Source: Ornithodoros turicata (taxonomy: Eukaryota > Arthropoda > Arachnida > Ixodida > Argasidae). From it: a stretch of 64,000 nucleotides of DNA. A program made the position numbers and the translations under genes. The stretch's first letter is position 1; each line of letters starts with the position of its first letter. Location: positions 372,001-436,000 of the forward strand of contig NC_088209.1 in the NCBI RefSeq assembly GCF_037126465.1. The letters run 5' to 3'. The notes under the pieces were generated by a model. The model worked only from the letters and a program-made list of their open reading frames with translations. It did no database searches and was not told where the DNA came from. Below, piece after piece: positions 21,246 through 32,970 of the stretch.

Positions 21246-22139
21246 GGACACAAGGTGGAAGACTCGCAGGGCAGATCTTGAGAATGTCCTCTCCAAAGCG
21301 CCTCCATGCGTTCCAACAATGTGAACAATAAGAAGACACAAATGCAAGCCTCCGAAAATTTGGCCCAACGCGCTGAACGCTCAAGGCTTCCTTCTTGCGA
21401 TCGGCTGTTCGGAATTATAGCAGACTGATGGCATTGATGAGATTGCATCAGAGGAACGAAGCGACGTCGCGGCGAAAGAAAGTGGGCTCTGTACTATTAG
21501 GATGCGAGCACTCTTCTTTTTTTTATTCTTTTTTTTATGTAGGCTCCTGACCCTCGTATTCTCGAGACTAGAGACCGTGAGCGTTACAGAAACCGGGATT
21601 GGGATTTCACCAAACAGCTGGAAAATGTCAAAGGGAGTATTATTGAACTTAGGCACGGCTTCTCGCGCTTCTCAACGGAGGCGAAGAAGTTCAACACTGA
21701 AGAGCCACATGTGTTCCGGTTTCAAGCCAACGAAAGGTGCCACCGCGATATGATTAGGGGTCCCGCGCTCACGCGTTCTAGTCAGCGGAAGATGTGTATC
21801 GATAGCGCAACTACGACGTAGTCGACACCGTGCAATCATCGGTTGCTGATAGATATCCACCAGCTACGTACCAGCATATGGCACGCATTCAGTGCTTCGT
21901 CACTGAGAGAAGCGATAGCACTCACATCCCTAATAGACGACCTGAGCAAATCCCATGATGCGGCGCGAATCCGCGCAGTGCACGCTGGGTGCTACGTTCT
22001 TAGCAATTCAAGATGGCGATCGCGCTTGTCCGGCGGCTTTGATGATCGTTGTTGTGGTGTTGTTCCTTCGTAACGAATTAACGGGTACTACATCTGAGTA
22101 TTTCAAGAAACTTATGACTGCCTGCAACGCGAGTTCGTC
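21246..22139. other. intergenic DNA, boundary region of the next transposon
   Basis: No gene is identified. A run of T and C (21510-21540) is present. The left terminus of the ISL2EU-type element should lie in the right part of this stretch, but I could not match an inverted repeat with 27960-28430. Confidence 0.35.
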
Positions 22140-25100
22140 ATGAATTGCGACAGCCAACGAAATGAAGGGGCGCTCGAGGAAGGTAAGTGACTTCGCCGGA
22201 GCGGCTCGTTTTCCTGTTCTCCTGTGCACAGTGACAGTGTTCGTTGTGACATTCAGCCTTAGCACAAGCAGACAACGCTGTCTCGAATGAGAACACACGT
22301 CGTGGTAAAGGAGGAACACGTTGCTGTGTCCCTGGCTTCAACAATAACATGGCTTGGGACAGGCATGTCTCCTGGCACAAGTTTCCCAGTGATCGGGCGA
22401 CCAAGTTAATATGGGTGAAGAGAGTAAATCGAAAAGGTGAGTGACTTGCTGTTGACTACGCACTTGCTAGTTGTCATGGGTTTCGAAATTTAGCTGCTTC
22501 TGTTTACAGGGCAGGGTGGAAAGCTTTCCCTTTGGCAGCCGACAAAGCACAGTAGGATCTGCGGCATCCATTTTAATGCGTCGGGGAGGAAGGCTTACAT
22601 GGACAAACTCCCACGGTTTTTCCCATGGAAGGAATTTCCTCGTGAAATGAATGGTATGCTCGCGGATATGAACAAGGCAACTTTTTACATGTTCATTACT
22701 CGCCTCCAGCTGTGCCAAGGAATAAGAGCACGAAGATGAGTTCCTCATGCAAAGATACCAGAAATGGCCAGAAAGAATCTCGTAGGCTGGATATCTCCTG
22801 TGGAGGAGACAGCCCTTTGCAACTTCCATTCGACGATGGTGACCTCACTGGTAAGGATCTCACCTTCCACTGCTATTCTAATTTGCTATGAACATTGTTA
22901 ACCTAAAACTTTATCACATAATGAAAATAACAGCCCCATGCAGGCGATATATTGTACATTTCCCACAATTAACATTTCCAATATTTTCCGAAATATCAGT
23001 TATTTATCTGTAGCATTTTGCAAGATCACACCTTGACGAAGGCTTCTACAACTCAATTGTTATTGGTTGAATGGTTTTATACACGGGGAAACAATTGGAA
23101 ATGGTGTGGAATTGTATTTTGAATGATAATCAAACAATGTCTCCAGTGCTTGCAGGATGCCATTCTGCAGAGACAAACCTCACTGTTGGAGCCATGTTGA
23201 CCATTGGCGAGTCACCTTCACGTATCGAGCAGACTCGAGCCCCAATGAAACAGCCCACCAACCAGCTGCCACTAAGTCACGGTACGCTACTGCTTGTGCA
23301 ACATTTTTAAAGAGTGCAAGGTCGGAACGGTCCTGCCAATTCTTACTGCATAAATTCGCTGACTTTTCTCCCTGACAATTTCAACAATACTTCCTGACCA
23401 TCACAGCATACGTACCGTCATTTTACATCTCAGGCCATCCACAAAGCTCACTAACTTACTTAATGCAGACAAAGCACGATTTTGCTGAATATATCTGCGT
23501 CAGCTATACGCCATTGAAGTAACCAAGGGGTCTGCACATATTCCATATCCCGGTTCCTCCACTTCAGAAAACCCATTGGCTTGGTCCCTCATTGGCCCTC
23601 CCCCTACCCTCTCACTGACTCTTCCCATGAGCAGGGACATGCCTTACTTTGCAAAATCATTGTCCTTGTCCTGTTTGACCTTCTTGATGTTGACGTTCCA
23701 CTCATCCGCAGGAAAGATCAATGGAAAAAGTGCATACAACGATGTGTGTCATAGGTAGGGGCGCTGTAGCAAGTCAGAATTAGTAGTTTCAGTAACATTT
23801 ATCAGCAATTTGACACTTTACAATTTCCTGAATTTTCCAATCATGTTAAAATTTCCTGACAATTCTCCCCGTTCTTCAAGTTTTCCAGGTTGGTGGCTAC
23901 ACTGAGTATGGCGAGCACAACTGTGATTTCGGTACAGATGTTCATACAACTCATCAGTCAATCAATCAGCGTACATACATATCAACTGCTGTTTTCTATG
24001 CCGCGTTTTTCAGATTGTGCAAGTGTTGTCATGCACACCATTCGGTGTAAAATAGACTATGGTGGCGGATCATATTAAAGTGTGCAATGTTCTTCTGCAA
24101 AATATTTTAAATGCACCAGTGCCTATTGCTTTGCTTTGCAGACTGCCATGAGCATGAGTACAGTATGCAGGGACGTGCAAAAGAAGCCATTGCAGAGTAT
24201 AGGCGGCGTATGGAGGAGGCCATCGCAGCGAATGAGGTTTTGCAAGCTGAGATTACCAAGATGGAGGCAGCTACATCTGTGCTTGAGAGTAAAATTTGTG
24301 CCCTGGAAGCAAAGGTGGTTTCTCAACAAACTGAGCTACTGAAATGTCACAAAGCAAAGGCCCCTTCCTTTGATGTAATGCTGGCCAATGAGAAGATGTT
24401 GAAATTTTACACAGGCTTTTCGAGTCCTGATAGATTCCTAATTTTTGTTCGATTTGTTGAGAAAGGTGTAGCCAAGAAGGAATGTGGGCGACCGACTACG
24501 TTAACCCTGCCACAACAGCTAGTCCTAGTCCTAAGCATACTTCGCGTTGGCCTGCTTGAGGAAGATTTAGCATACAGGTACGGATTATCCCCGAGCACGG
24601 TGAGCAAGATGTGCACTTTCTGGGTGCAGTTCTTAGCGAGTTATCTGGAGCGAGTGCCAGTTTGGCCCAGTCGCTTAACAGTGGCCCGTTTCATGCCAGA
24701 AGCTTTTGCTAAATTGTATCCAACCACCAGAGTAATTTTAGATTGCACCGAGCTCTTTATAGAGACACCAAGCCACTTCAGAACGCAGAGCGACACATAC
24801 TCCAGCTACAAAAATCACAACACAGCTAAAGGCTTAATTGGGGCTCCTAACGGAATGATAACGTTCGTGTCAGATATGGCTCCCGGCAGGCTGTCAGACA
24901 AAGCTATCACCAGGAATAGCGGCCTCTACAGCATGCTGGACAAGGGTGACTCTGTAATGGCCGATAGGGGCTTTCTCATAAAGGATGACCTCGAAAATAT
25001 TGGTGTGGACTTGAACATACCTCCGTTCTTGGGTGGAAGGGAACAGCTGTCTTCTGAAGAAGTCACAGAAATAAGAAAAATTGCGCACCTTAGAATTCAT

Positions 25101-25244
25101 GTTGAGCGCGTGATTCGAGAAGTAAAGAGATTTAGGATATTTAGATATGTTTTTCCCAATTCCATGGCGCAGAACCTTAACAGGATATGGAAGGTGTGCA
25201 CGCTACTATGCAATTTCACAAACGAGCCACTGGTGACACGGTAG
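22140..25244 (+). CDS. THAP-domain DDE transposase (ISL2EU type), spliced
   Basis: Proposed exons are 22140-22182, 22257-22436, 22510-22850, 23156-23281 and 24142-25244. All junctions are GT-AG and keep phase 1. Exons 2-3 encode a C2CH THAP zinc finger (CCVPGF, WHKFPSD, SRICGIHF). The last exon starts with a coiled coil (AEYRRRMEEAI to VSQQTELLKCHK), then a helix-turn-helix (YRYGLSPSTVSK), then the DDE_Tnp_4 catalytic core: first Asp in VILDCTELFIE, second in GDSVMADRGFLI, Glu in RIHVERVIREV. All three acids are present. Exon 3 needs a one-base frame change or an unrecognised small intron near 22620-22730, where the THAP frame meets TGA while the adjacent frame opens. The protein would bind the element ends and cut and join DNA in the nucleus. 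Confidence 0.8.
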
Positions 25245-25296
25245 CAGCGAACTAGGTGCACTTCAGGGTTACCCACCCACAATACATGGCTAGATA

Positions 25297-25552
25297 GAAT
25301 TGAACCTCTGTATGCAATAAGGGGATAAGTCGATTTATCCCCCTTTTGCAATTTTTGCTGCAATTACATCTACATAACAGTATATGTACCTGCCAAAGAA
25401 AATTTAGGACCGTATTGCAATGTAATGGCCTGCTACAGGAGGGTAAGAAACAGGAAATGCATGTTTGTCAATGGGACGGACAATCAGATCAGGCCTCTTT
25501 TCTCGGTTTGGGATTTTTCGACTTATGCCCTTGCATACAGAGGTTCAATTAG
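25297..25552. mobile_element. small inverted-repeat element in the transposase 3' region
   Basis: About 35-bp imperfect inverted repeats (aattgaacctctgtatgc... and its partner near 25517-25552) enclose 180 bp with no frame. It lies 50 bp after the transposase stop. It could be a MITE inserted in the 3' UTR or a structural part of the larger transposon. No clear target duplication. Confidence 0.5.
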
Positions 25553-26434
25553 ACCCTGAAGCTTCACAGTTTTATTTTTTTCCAAACTCGGGTCTATATA
25601 TAATGCAAGCTGCCAACACATTTGTATAGAGTCGTCGTGATCAGCCTGGAAGATGTTTGATATAGTCTGAAATAGTCATCATACGATCACAAAGCAAGGG
25701 GTACTGCTTTATTTCCTTAAGGAGGACGTACCTCCTTCTGAGTGTCATTTACACACCTACACAGTAACACTTCTCAGTGCACTGTTATGCTGTTGAAAAG
25801 CAACTGACAACAGTAAGGAAGTCATGTAAACGTACTGTTAATATGCAAATAAATGCTCTTTTGTGAAATGCATGCATTACGCTCTTGAGTAATCCTTCCT
25901 GTTAAAGATGAAGCAAAACAACATGCGGGATGTGTCACTTGAACTGTAAATAAAGTTGTGTGTTCCAAGGCTACATGTTGGGAAAAAATAAATGTCATGG
26001 TCTGCTGGGCCATGTCTAGGTATATTAACAGCTAGGGTCAGAAGTTTCCAGGAGGTACAGTTTTCAAATTCGGGGTGTAAATAATAGGCTTCGTATTTAC
26101 ATAGTCAGATTACTGTAACCTCTGTTTAAAAAAACTTACACAGAGTGAAGGTTAGGGGTAAAAAATGGGCCTTAAACGGCTCTATTGCACACATCTTGAA
26201 GCAAAGGTGCTCCTGAATATATATAGAGGTTGAGGTCTGTTCAGACTATATACCTGCACCAGAAGTTTTGTGCTTACTGCTCGATTTCGTTGCACAAAAT
26301 TGGAACTTTCAGCTTTTTACAGACAATCGGGGGGTAAATATTGGGTTAAAGCTTTTTCCCGATAACTGTGTCTGTCTACTGCGGGGCTAAAAATGAGGGA
26401 GAATATGATTTAAACATAAAACTTTGAGCTCTAT
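25553..26434. other. convergent 3' region between transposase and nuclease genes
   Basis: Mostly non-coding with short chance frames. AATAAA-like motifs occur on both strands (for example aaaataaatg near 25985), as expected where two genes end towards each other. Confidence 0.5.
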
Positions 26435-27907
26435 CTATAGCCTATGGTGTTGGAGCTGAGAGTGAGAAGCAGGGGCATTCTCTGCGTGTGCATGAAAAAA
26501 TGCGGCCAGTCGTGGCAACATTTCAAATGTCCACATTCGTTCACCAAAGTCTATCCTTTGCACTTTGCAGTCGTGTCCGTTGTCCACAACGAAGTCGCAC
26601 CACTTCAACCCAGTAATGGCAAGCTGCCCTTGCACTTGATGAAAGTATTTATGCGTCTCCTTTAATTTTCCATTTCTGAGATATGGTGCGTGTTCTATGG
26701 CGTCAGCAATGTTCTCCACCTGCAGGTGCATAGCTTTTGCTAAAGTTACCTCAGTTAGACCAAACTCATTTGTAGTCTTGTCAAGCACCAGTCCATCAGG
26801 GGAGGCACCCAGGAAGGGAACACCTGGATTTACGCAGAGACCAACAGTGTACACGCAGTTCCCAGTTTTCTCGGTGTACCTCTGTAATGCTGCCTTTTCA
26901 TTTTTGCTCCCAGTAGCCATGCAAGCCGTGGGGCGTCCCCCAGAACCTGCTAGTACATCACGTGCAAATTTTTCCGTTACTGCAGACTTCCGCCTCACAA
27001 TGTCCCCAAACCTTGAGGCAGTGATTCTGCCATGCCTTTCACTGTGCCACAGGGAGCTTCGAGACTGATTTCGTGTTTTACACTCAAGTTCTTGAGCATC
27101 TTCAAGTGTAAGAGTCCTTGAACACGTTGTTCTTGTTGCTCCAATCCAGAGAGCAGCAACAGGTAGCCTCACTGGTGGCTCATCCGGTTCATTAGTCTCT
27201 GTATCAGGATGTTTACGTCGTGGTACTGGCTGTATGTTAGTCTCTTCCAAAACTGCAGCAAGCATCGGAGAAAGGGAATGCTCCATAAGGTCCCTGTGGA
27301 GGGTGTGCAATGCTGCGGATGAAACAGTGGCACTTACAGATGTGTGTCTACTATAGTTCTGGTTGTTTGAAGGCTTTAGTGGCACATGCTTCACAAACAC
27401 TAGTTCCTCGAAACGTTCCACTGGAGCAGACTGCTTTATGGCACGTGCGGTTGGAACCCCCCACTTTCGTGGCTTTTCAGTGCAGGATGCCACATCTGGC
27501 ACATACTTCAGGCCCTGCCTGATCACATCAAGTAGGAACCACAGCAGTGCACATACATGCTTACACGTACCATCTGTTCCTGCGGGGCATATGCAGTGGC
27601 CTCCTGTCACGTTTCCATCATCGCCAATTCTCGTAACTGTTCGCCTCAGTTTTCGCAGTGTAAAAGATGATTCCACTGTCGCCTTTACAACAACGAAGTC
27701 CTGGCCATAATGAAGAAGCACATTTGTCACCTTGTCACTTTTGTACATCCTGTATCCCTCCTTGCCATGCTTGGATGCACCAGCCTGCTCTTGGTGAAAC
27801 AAAATTTTCGCTTCATTGAAGGCAGCAGGGAAGTTGCCCAACTGTTTTGTCCAATGCCCTTTTGGCACCTCAAATTGCATCGTGAACCTGGAAACATGAA
27901 TGCACAC
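26435..27907 (-). CDS. SWIM zinc-finger / YqaJ-like nuclease protein
   Basis: About 490 codons, uninterrupted. Near residues 105-120 is a SWIM zinc finger, CICPAGTDGTCKHVCALLWF (CxC...CxH). From about residue 285 follows a YqaJ/lambda-exonuclease fold: RHGRITASRFGDIV, GSKNEKAALQRY, PFLGASPDGLV (metal-binding Asp), FGLTEV (metal-binding Glu) and YFHQVQGQLAITG (Gln motif). The usual Lys two residues after that Glu (E-V-K) is Thr here, which may impair catalysis. A splice-acceptor-like tttccag just before the codons for FTMQFEVPKG suggests the true start is in an exon upstream, beyond 27900. In ISL2EU elements this protein accompanies the transposase; its exact role is not established. Confidence 0.85.
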   Translation of the reverse strand: MCIHVSRFTMQFEVPKGHWTKQLGNFPAAFNEAKILFHQEQAGASKHGKEGYRMYKSDKVTNVLLHYGQDFVVVKATVESSFTLRKLRRTVTRIGDDGNVTGGHCICPAGTDGTCKHVCALLWFLLDVIRQGLKYVPDVASCTEKPRKWGVPTARAIKQSAPVERFEELVFVKHVPLKPSNNQNYSRHTSVSATVSSAALHTLHRDLMEHSLSPMLAAVLEETNIQPVPRRKHPDTETNEPDEPPVRLPVAALWIGATRTTCSRTLTLEDAQELECKTRNQSRSSLWHSERHGRITASRFGDIVRRKSAVTEKFARDVLAGSGGRPTACMATGSKNEKAALQRYTEKTGNCVYTVGLCVNPGVPFLGASPDGLVLDKTTNEFGLTEVTLAKAMHLQVENIADAIEHAPYLRNGKLKETHKYFHQVQGQLAITGLKWCDFVVDNGHDCKVQRIDFGERMWTFEMLPRLAAFFHAHAENAPASHSQLQHHRL

Positions 27908-28428
27908 AAAACCCTGCTTTATATCACATTTTCACATTTCAATCCTGAAGGACACGAGCCCATGTAAACGTGTTTAAAACTCGCACTATACTCAGTAAGG
28001 CAGGGGATGGTAGCATAAACGAATCAGAACCGGTCCCTCTTTCTCTCGGCTCCTGCATATCGTGGCATTTGCTTGTATTACATTTGTACACCTTTGTGTT
28101 ATCAGGCCATACAAAGAAACAGATTCGTCAAACCAAACACTGTTTGTGATTCAGTCATCGAGACTCTGTCGACAACAAACCCGACTGTCGGTTGTTTCCG
28201 TGACCGAACGCAGCGAGAGTGAAAATTTGATGTAAAAAAAATTGACGGGACGGCCAGTTTCGGTTTCTACAATATCATTGTTATTCTGCACATTTTGTGA
28301 TATCGTGCACAGTGACAACGCTTAATATGCACTGCCAGTATTACTACGAAATGCTGTGAGGCGTTTCAGCACACGTGGACTTCTCCACGAAGTTAATCAC
28401 ACGTAAAAAGCCCATGTCACGATACATC

Positions 28429-29972
28429 CCCAGGCGAAAATCTGGACTGGTCCCAGAATGGTTCCAGTTGAATCTGGACTGGTTCCAGTTGGATGTTTGA
28501 TGGTCCCGGAATGGTTCCAGTTGAATGTGGATGGTCCCAGCTGGATTCCCAAGTGGGGTGGCTGGTTCCACTTTGGTGACATCAGTGGTACCACTCTGGT
28601 CTCAGATGGTTCCAGAAGTTCCAGCTGGGGCCTCACAGGTACCATTTTGTTCCCAGAATGGTCGCTGAGACTCCAAGTTGGGCAGCTTCCCAGCTTCCCC
28701 CTTTGAGATTTCATCTTGTCCACACTTGCCATGTTTTGTTTGATTTATTACTCTGATCTATTTTAGCACAGGCATGGTCTCTTTTTATTGCTGTTTATCC
28801 AGGTGCGCGCGTCTGCGAATGCTGTAACTCCAATTCGTGCACATTCTCATCTGAGGTGAATATCATAACATATTAAGTACCAGGGAAATGTAAAAAAATA
28901 CATCTCAACAACAACAAAAATTAAGCTAAATACTAGAAGAAAGACAACAACAAAAAAAGAAAATGTAATTGCAGAGGTTGATGCAATGTGAAGACGCCAC
29001 GGCAATTCAAACTTCAAACGGCGAGAGCCGAGAGGGAGAGGAGAGAGCGAGAGGCGAGCGACAGAGCGAGAGGGCGAGAGCGAGAGTGGCAGGTGTGGCA
29101 GTTGGAAGTTAGAACTTCGACGAGGCGCAGCAAGTTGTTTGTCTTCAGTAACCGTCACAAGGATGGTGTATCTCCTGTGCAGTATTTACGTGTGTTTCAG
29201 TGCGCTTTGTAGGACAATGCGATGACAATGGTTCCTGTGCAACACATTGTCGATTTCCCGGAAGAGTTTTGACGAAAAGAAGACGTAAACGGCGTAGAGG
29301 CAAGAACGCACTGTGAAACGCCAATCGGACTGCACGTCGCGAATGTTTGCAGGTATGAGTGAAGACCGTGATGTTTTGATTACTATTAATTAGATGTTTC
29401 ATTTTAGAAACTTCGGAGGAACTTGAAGAGAAACAGGATAAGAAGATTCCGAACGTACGGTGAAGAGGAATGGGGTTTATGTCGCGACCTGCATGGAAAA
29501 CAGGAGTGTCGTGTCATCTTCTCTAAGAAAATACAAGATGTGAGGTGGCCAACGAACGAAAGCTCCCTGTGGTCCGTGAGTGCATCGCACAGTCAGGCAT
29601 ATGCTTTGTCCAGACACAGTGAGTGATCAGACTTATACTACGTGGTATGTAAATGTAGAGATGTACTGATTATTTCTTTCTGCTCAGTGTATGCTTTTAA
29701 CAGAATAAACGGTAATTACTTGAGCAATATGTGCATCTCTACGCATTATTTTCGGTCATGCATTCAGTGGTCCCGGCTGCTAAGTGGCCGGATCCCGGAC
29801 CACTTAGCAGAGGGGACCACTGGATCAATTCCACTGGTTCCACTTCAAGTGGGACCATCGTGAAGCTGGTTCCACTTTCAACTGGTCCCAGTCACTAAGT
29901 GGTCCCACACTCAAAGTGGGACCTGTCCAATAAACCACTTTGAAGTGGTCCCACTCCAGATTTTTGCCTGGG
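28429..29972. mobile_element. TIR element with TGGTCCCA/TTCCAGTT words
   Basis: The ends are inverted: cccaggcgaaaatctgga on the left and, on the right, the inverse of cccaggcaaaaatctggag. Each end continues into subterminal arrays of words such as tggttccagttg and aagtggtcccactt (28440-28710 and 29765-29960). The dinucleotide tc flanks both ends, too short to be conclusive. Interior DNA of about 1 kb includes a purine-rich gagagcgag tract at 29020-29085. Superfamily unknown. Confidence 0.7.
29407..29626 (+). CDS. possible exon, function unknown
   Basis: A splice-acceptor-like ttttag precedes an open frame that begins basic (LKRNRIRRFRTYGEEEWGLC) and ends at a TGA near 29626. It lies inside the TIR element between its word arrays. 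No domain is recognised. It may be the remains of the element's own gene or captured host sequence. Confidence 0.25.
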
Positions 29973-30104
29973 TCACGTCAAGGGCTATGTCACCAAATAA
30001 CGCTGGCGTCCAATGCATTTCACTTTTCAGTAGATTCGATATATGGCCTTGAAGGCTCCTATAGCAAGGACAGACAGCATCTGCGAAGTAATATAAGAAA
30101 ACAT

Positions 30105-32700
30105 TTACCTCACCCCTAAAGCAGCTCCTGCATTAGGAAAACTGACACCTGAACTAGAGCTAGAGTGGGCATCAGCCCTTAACAACACAGCCCGTACGTT
30201 TCTAGAAATATTAAAGAAACAGTGCCACGCGCAACTCGCTACGATCCAGGCCCATATGAACAATATCAGTCTCACCGACGCGGAGGCAAACGCTCTCGAA
30301 CTATACATTCAACAACTCAACCGCGAGCTAGCTAACAAGGAACACTCAAAACTGGGAAAACCTAATTCCAACAATGACACGGATACCGGACCCACTAACA
30401 CGACACACGCAGCAGCCGAACAAATCACTTCCAGCGCCACAACCACAACTCTCCGCAACATCGCTGAACCAACCCGAGAAAACGCTGACGCAAGCACCGT
30501 AATAGATATATCAGGCTCTCTGCGACGAACTACAAGTCCTCTCTAGGGGGTTAACATTCTGCCCTACACTCAATTCTTTTAACGAATACGAAATCCACAA
30601 AGACATATCAGACTTTGCGAGACGGCTACGCCTTAGAGAATTCTTCGCTCATACAACACAAGAAAACAACGACGACCTCCGACTACCATCGACCTGGACA
30701 CCAAATCACGGCCGAGAACCCGCATTAGACCTGTACATTAAACAAGTAAGCAATGACATCCTTCGCGGTATTTCCCAAAGCTCGCGTGGTCACAACCTCA
30801 CTAAAACACAGCGTGACGTCATCAAAGCGCTAGCTGACAGAGATGATATCATTATCAAGCCCGCAGATAAGGGTGAGAGTATCGTCATCTGGCCCACAGA
30901 TAAATATATTTCTGAAGCTCATAGGCAACTCAACAATACGCAACACTACCTCAAACTGGACCATGACCCAACAAAGGAGTACACGGCGCTAATAACCAAT
31001 GCCATACAGGACCTCCACGAACGAAAGCTCATCACACGTGATGACCTCAGATATCTCACCCCATCAAACACAAGCGCAGGGCGTTTCTATTTACTGCCCA
31101 AAATCCACAAGGTACACGCCAACGAGCTCTATACGGCTGACATCCCCGGCAGGCCAATTGTATCTAATAACAACACACCAACAGAAAGACTCTCGAAATT
31201 CCTGGACCACCATTTAAACCATATTCCGACAACACTGCCATCGCATGTACAGGACACACCCCACCTCCTCAGAATAATCAGAGATATAAACAACACTCGT
31301 ACATTTGGTAGGGACACAATACTAGCCACGCTGGATGTGACATCACTGTATACTAACATCCCACACAACGACGGAATCACAGCCTTCTGCAATACCCTTT
31401 CTACAACAAACACCAGAAAAGACACGGAAACCATACTCGCTCTAATGGACTTGGTCCTTAAACTGAACTACTTCGAGTTCAATGACGAATACTATACCTA
31501 CAAGTACACGGTACAAGTATGGGCACACCTGTTGCGCCCACATACGCAAATATCTTCATGGGGTTCTTAGAAAACAAAGTTCTCAGCGCCCTCTCATTAA
31601 AGCCCACTGTGTACCTTCGATACGTCGATGATATACTGATAATATGGGAACACGGGGAACATGATTTTCAAAAGTTCGTAGATCTACTGAACACCGCGCA
31701 TAGCAACATAAAGTTCACATCACAACAGTCAACTCACTTAATTAACTTTCTCGACACCACAATATCACTAGACAACGGCAACCTCATCAAAACCCTGTAC
31801 AAAAAGCCAACTGACAAACAACAATACCTTCACTTCAAGAGTCACCACCCGCGTCACTGTAAGGTTGGAATTCCTCATGGGCAAAGTGTAAGACTACGCA
31901 GAATTTGTTCAAACGACACAGATTACGCTGAGAAGCTTGATGAACTCTGCAGTACACTTGCCCAAAGGGACTATCCAGACTCCCTCCTAACCGAATTCCG
32001 TCGCAAGGCACTCACACTCGATCGAAACGGGGTTCTGGAAAACCGAAAAAATCCTGACGCGTGTCAAATAAGCTTCATCACAAGATATTCCAACGCACTT
32101 CCAAACATCAAAGCCATTCTACAGAAGCACGAGCCCCTCCTCCAAAGCACTGACCGACTTAGCAATATATTCACCCATCCCATACAGGTGACATACCGAC
32201 GCGCAAAAAACCTAGCAGACTCCTTGGTCAATGCCAAAATCAGCAAAACCAGCACCCCATACACAGGAACACGACCCTGCAACCTCCCGCGCTGCAAAAC
32301 ATGCAAGCACGTTCAACACGCTAACTCCGTCAAAAGCACTGCGAGCAATTACACCCACGCCGTTAACCACGCATTCACATGCACAAGCTCCAATGTCATA
32401 TACTGCATTGAATGCGGCGACTGCTCTATGCAATACATTGGTGAAACCGGCCAACAAATGAACAACCGCCTTACCGGACACAGAACCGACACGTCCAACA
32501 AACTCCCCAAAGCAGTCGCCGAACACTTTAACGTTCCTGGTCACAATTTTGACAACATTAAACTATATATTCTAGAAAACGGGTTTAGATCCACACGTGA
32601 CAGACGTGATAGGGAGACTTCTCTCATATACAAGTTCAAAGCTCTTCACCCGTCCGGTATCAACAAATCACAAGGCACCCTAGAAACACTTCACAAATAA
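30105..32700 (+). pseudogene. Penelope-like element: RT plus GIY-YIG
   Basis: This is the longest PLE in the window. N-terminal helices from about 30130 (LTPELELEWASALNN) lead into the RT: IIKPADKGESIVIW, FYLLPKIHK, PGRPIVSNNN, LATLDVTSLYTNIPH (motif A). After a frame change come MGTPVAPTYANIFMG, VYLRYVDDILI (intact catalytic YVDD), FLDTTISL and HHPRHCKVGIPHGQ. The C-terminus has Cys clusters (CNLPRCKTCKH), then a GIY-YIG-related domain, YCIECGDCSMQYIGETGQQMN, with the EH motif. At least two single-base frame changes (near 30535 and 31500) prevent one continuous protein, but the last 393 codons are open. Flanking inverted or direct repeats were not found. PLE proteins copy RNA by target-primed reverse transcription. 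Confidence 0.85.
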
Positions 32701-32937
32701 AATATGCTTTTCCCTTCTACCTCCATTACACCCCTAACCCTTTAAATACCATGCCAATGATGAGGACGGTGCCCAGAAGAAGAACAGTCTCTGTTCGTAA
32801 TATCGGCGGCTTCTGTCCTGAGGCAACTCCCTTCATATATTTAGAGAAAGAGCCTTACCTGCATGCATTGATCACGTTTATCAACGCCTGCTGTCTTGAG
32901 CAGTGACGCACGTAAACAACACCTATGTAGTGTAGGA

Positions 32938-32945
32938 GAGTAAGC
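32938..32945. repeat. 8-bp target duplication of the P element, left
   Basis: gagtaagc here is repeated exactly at 38464-38471. An 8-bp duplication is characteristic of P-element insertion. Confidence 0.85.
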
Positions 32946-32970
32946 AAGGTACATATAAATGGTAGCGAAG

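Larger units (their letters stand above)
22140..28200. mobile_element. two-gene ISL2EU-type DNA transposon (ends approximate)
   Basis: A plus-strand THAP/DDE transposase gene and a minus-strand SWIM/YqaJ nuclease gene converge on a shared 3' region. This pairing is the described gene content of ISL2EU elements, a PIF/Harbinger-related group. Both genes are long and the last exons are open, so the copy may have been active recently. Terminal inverted repeats and the target duplication were not found by eye; the limits given are the outermost plausible coding sequence. Confidence 0.7.

Noticed and set aside
23880..24080. Additional transposase exon (GGYTEYGEHNCDFG frame)
   Set aside because: The acceptor-like ccag gives the wrong phase and a TGA in the expected frame. 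Joining exon 4 directly to 24142 keeps phase 1.
21760..28430. Terminal inverted repeats for the ISL2EU-type element
   Set aside because: I compared the regions outside both genes by eye and found no inverted match above chance, so the element limits are left approximate.
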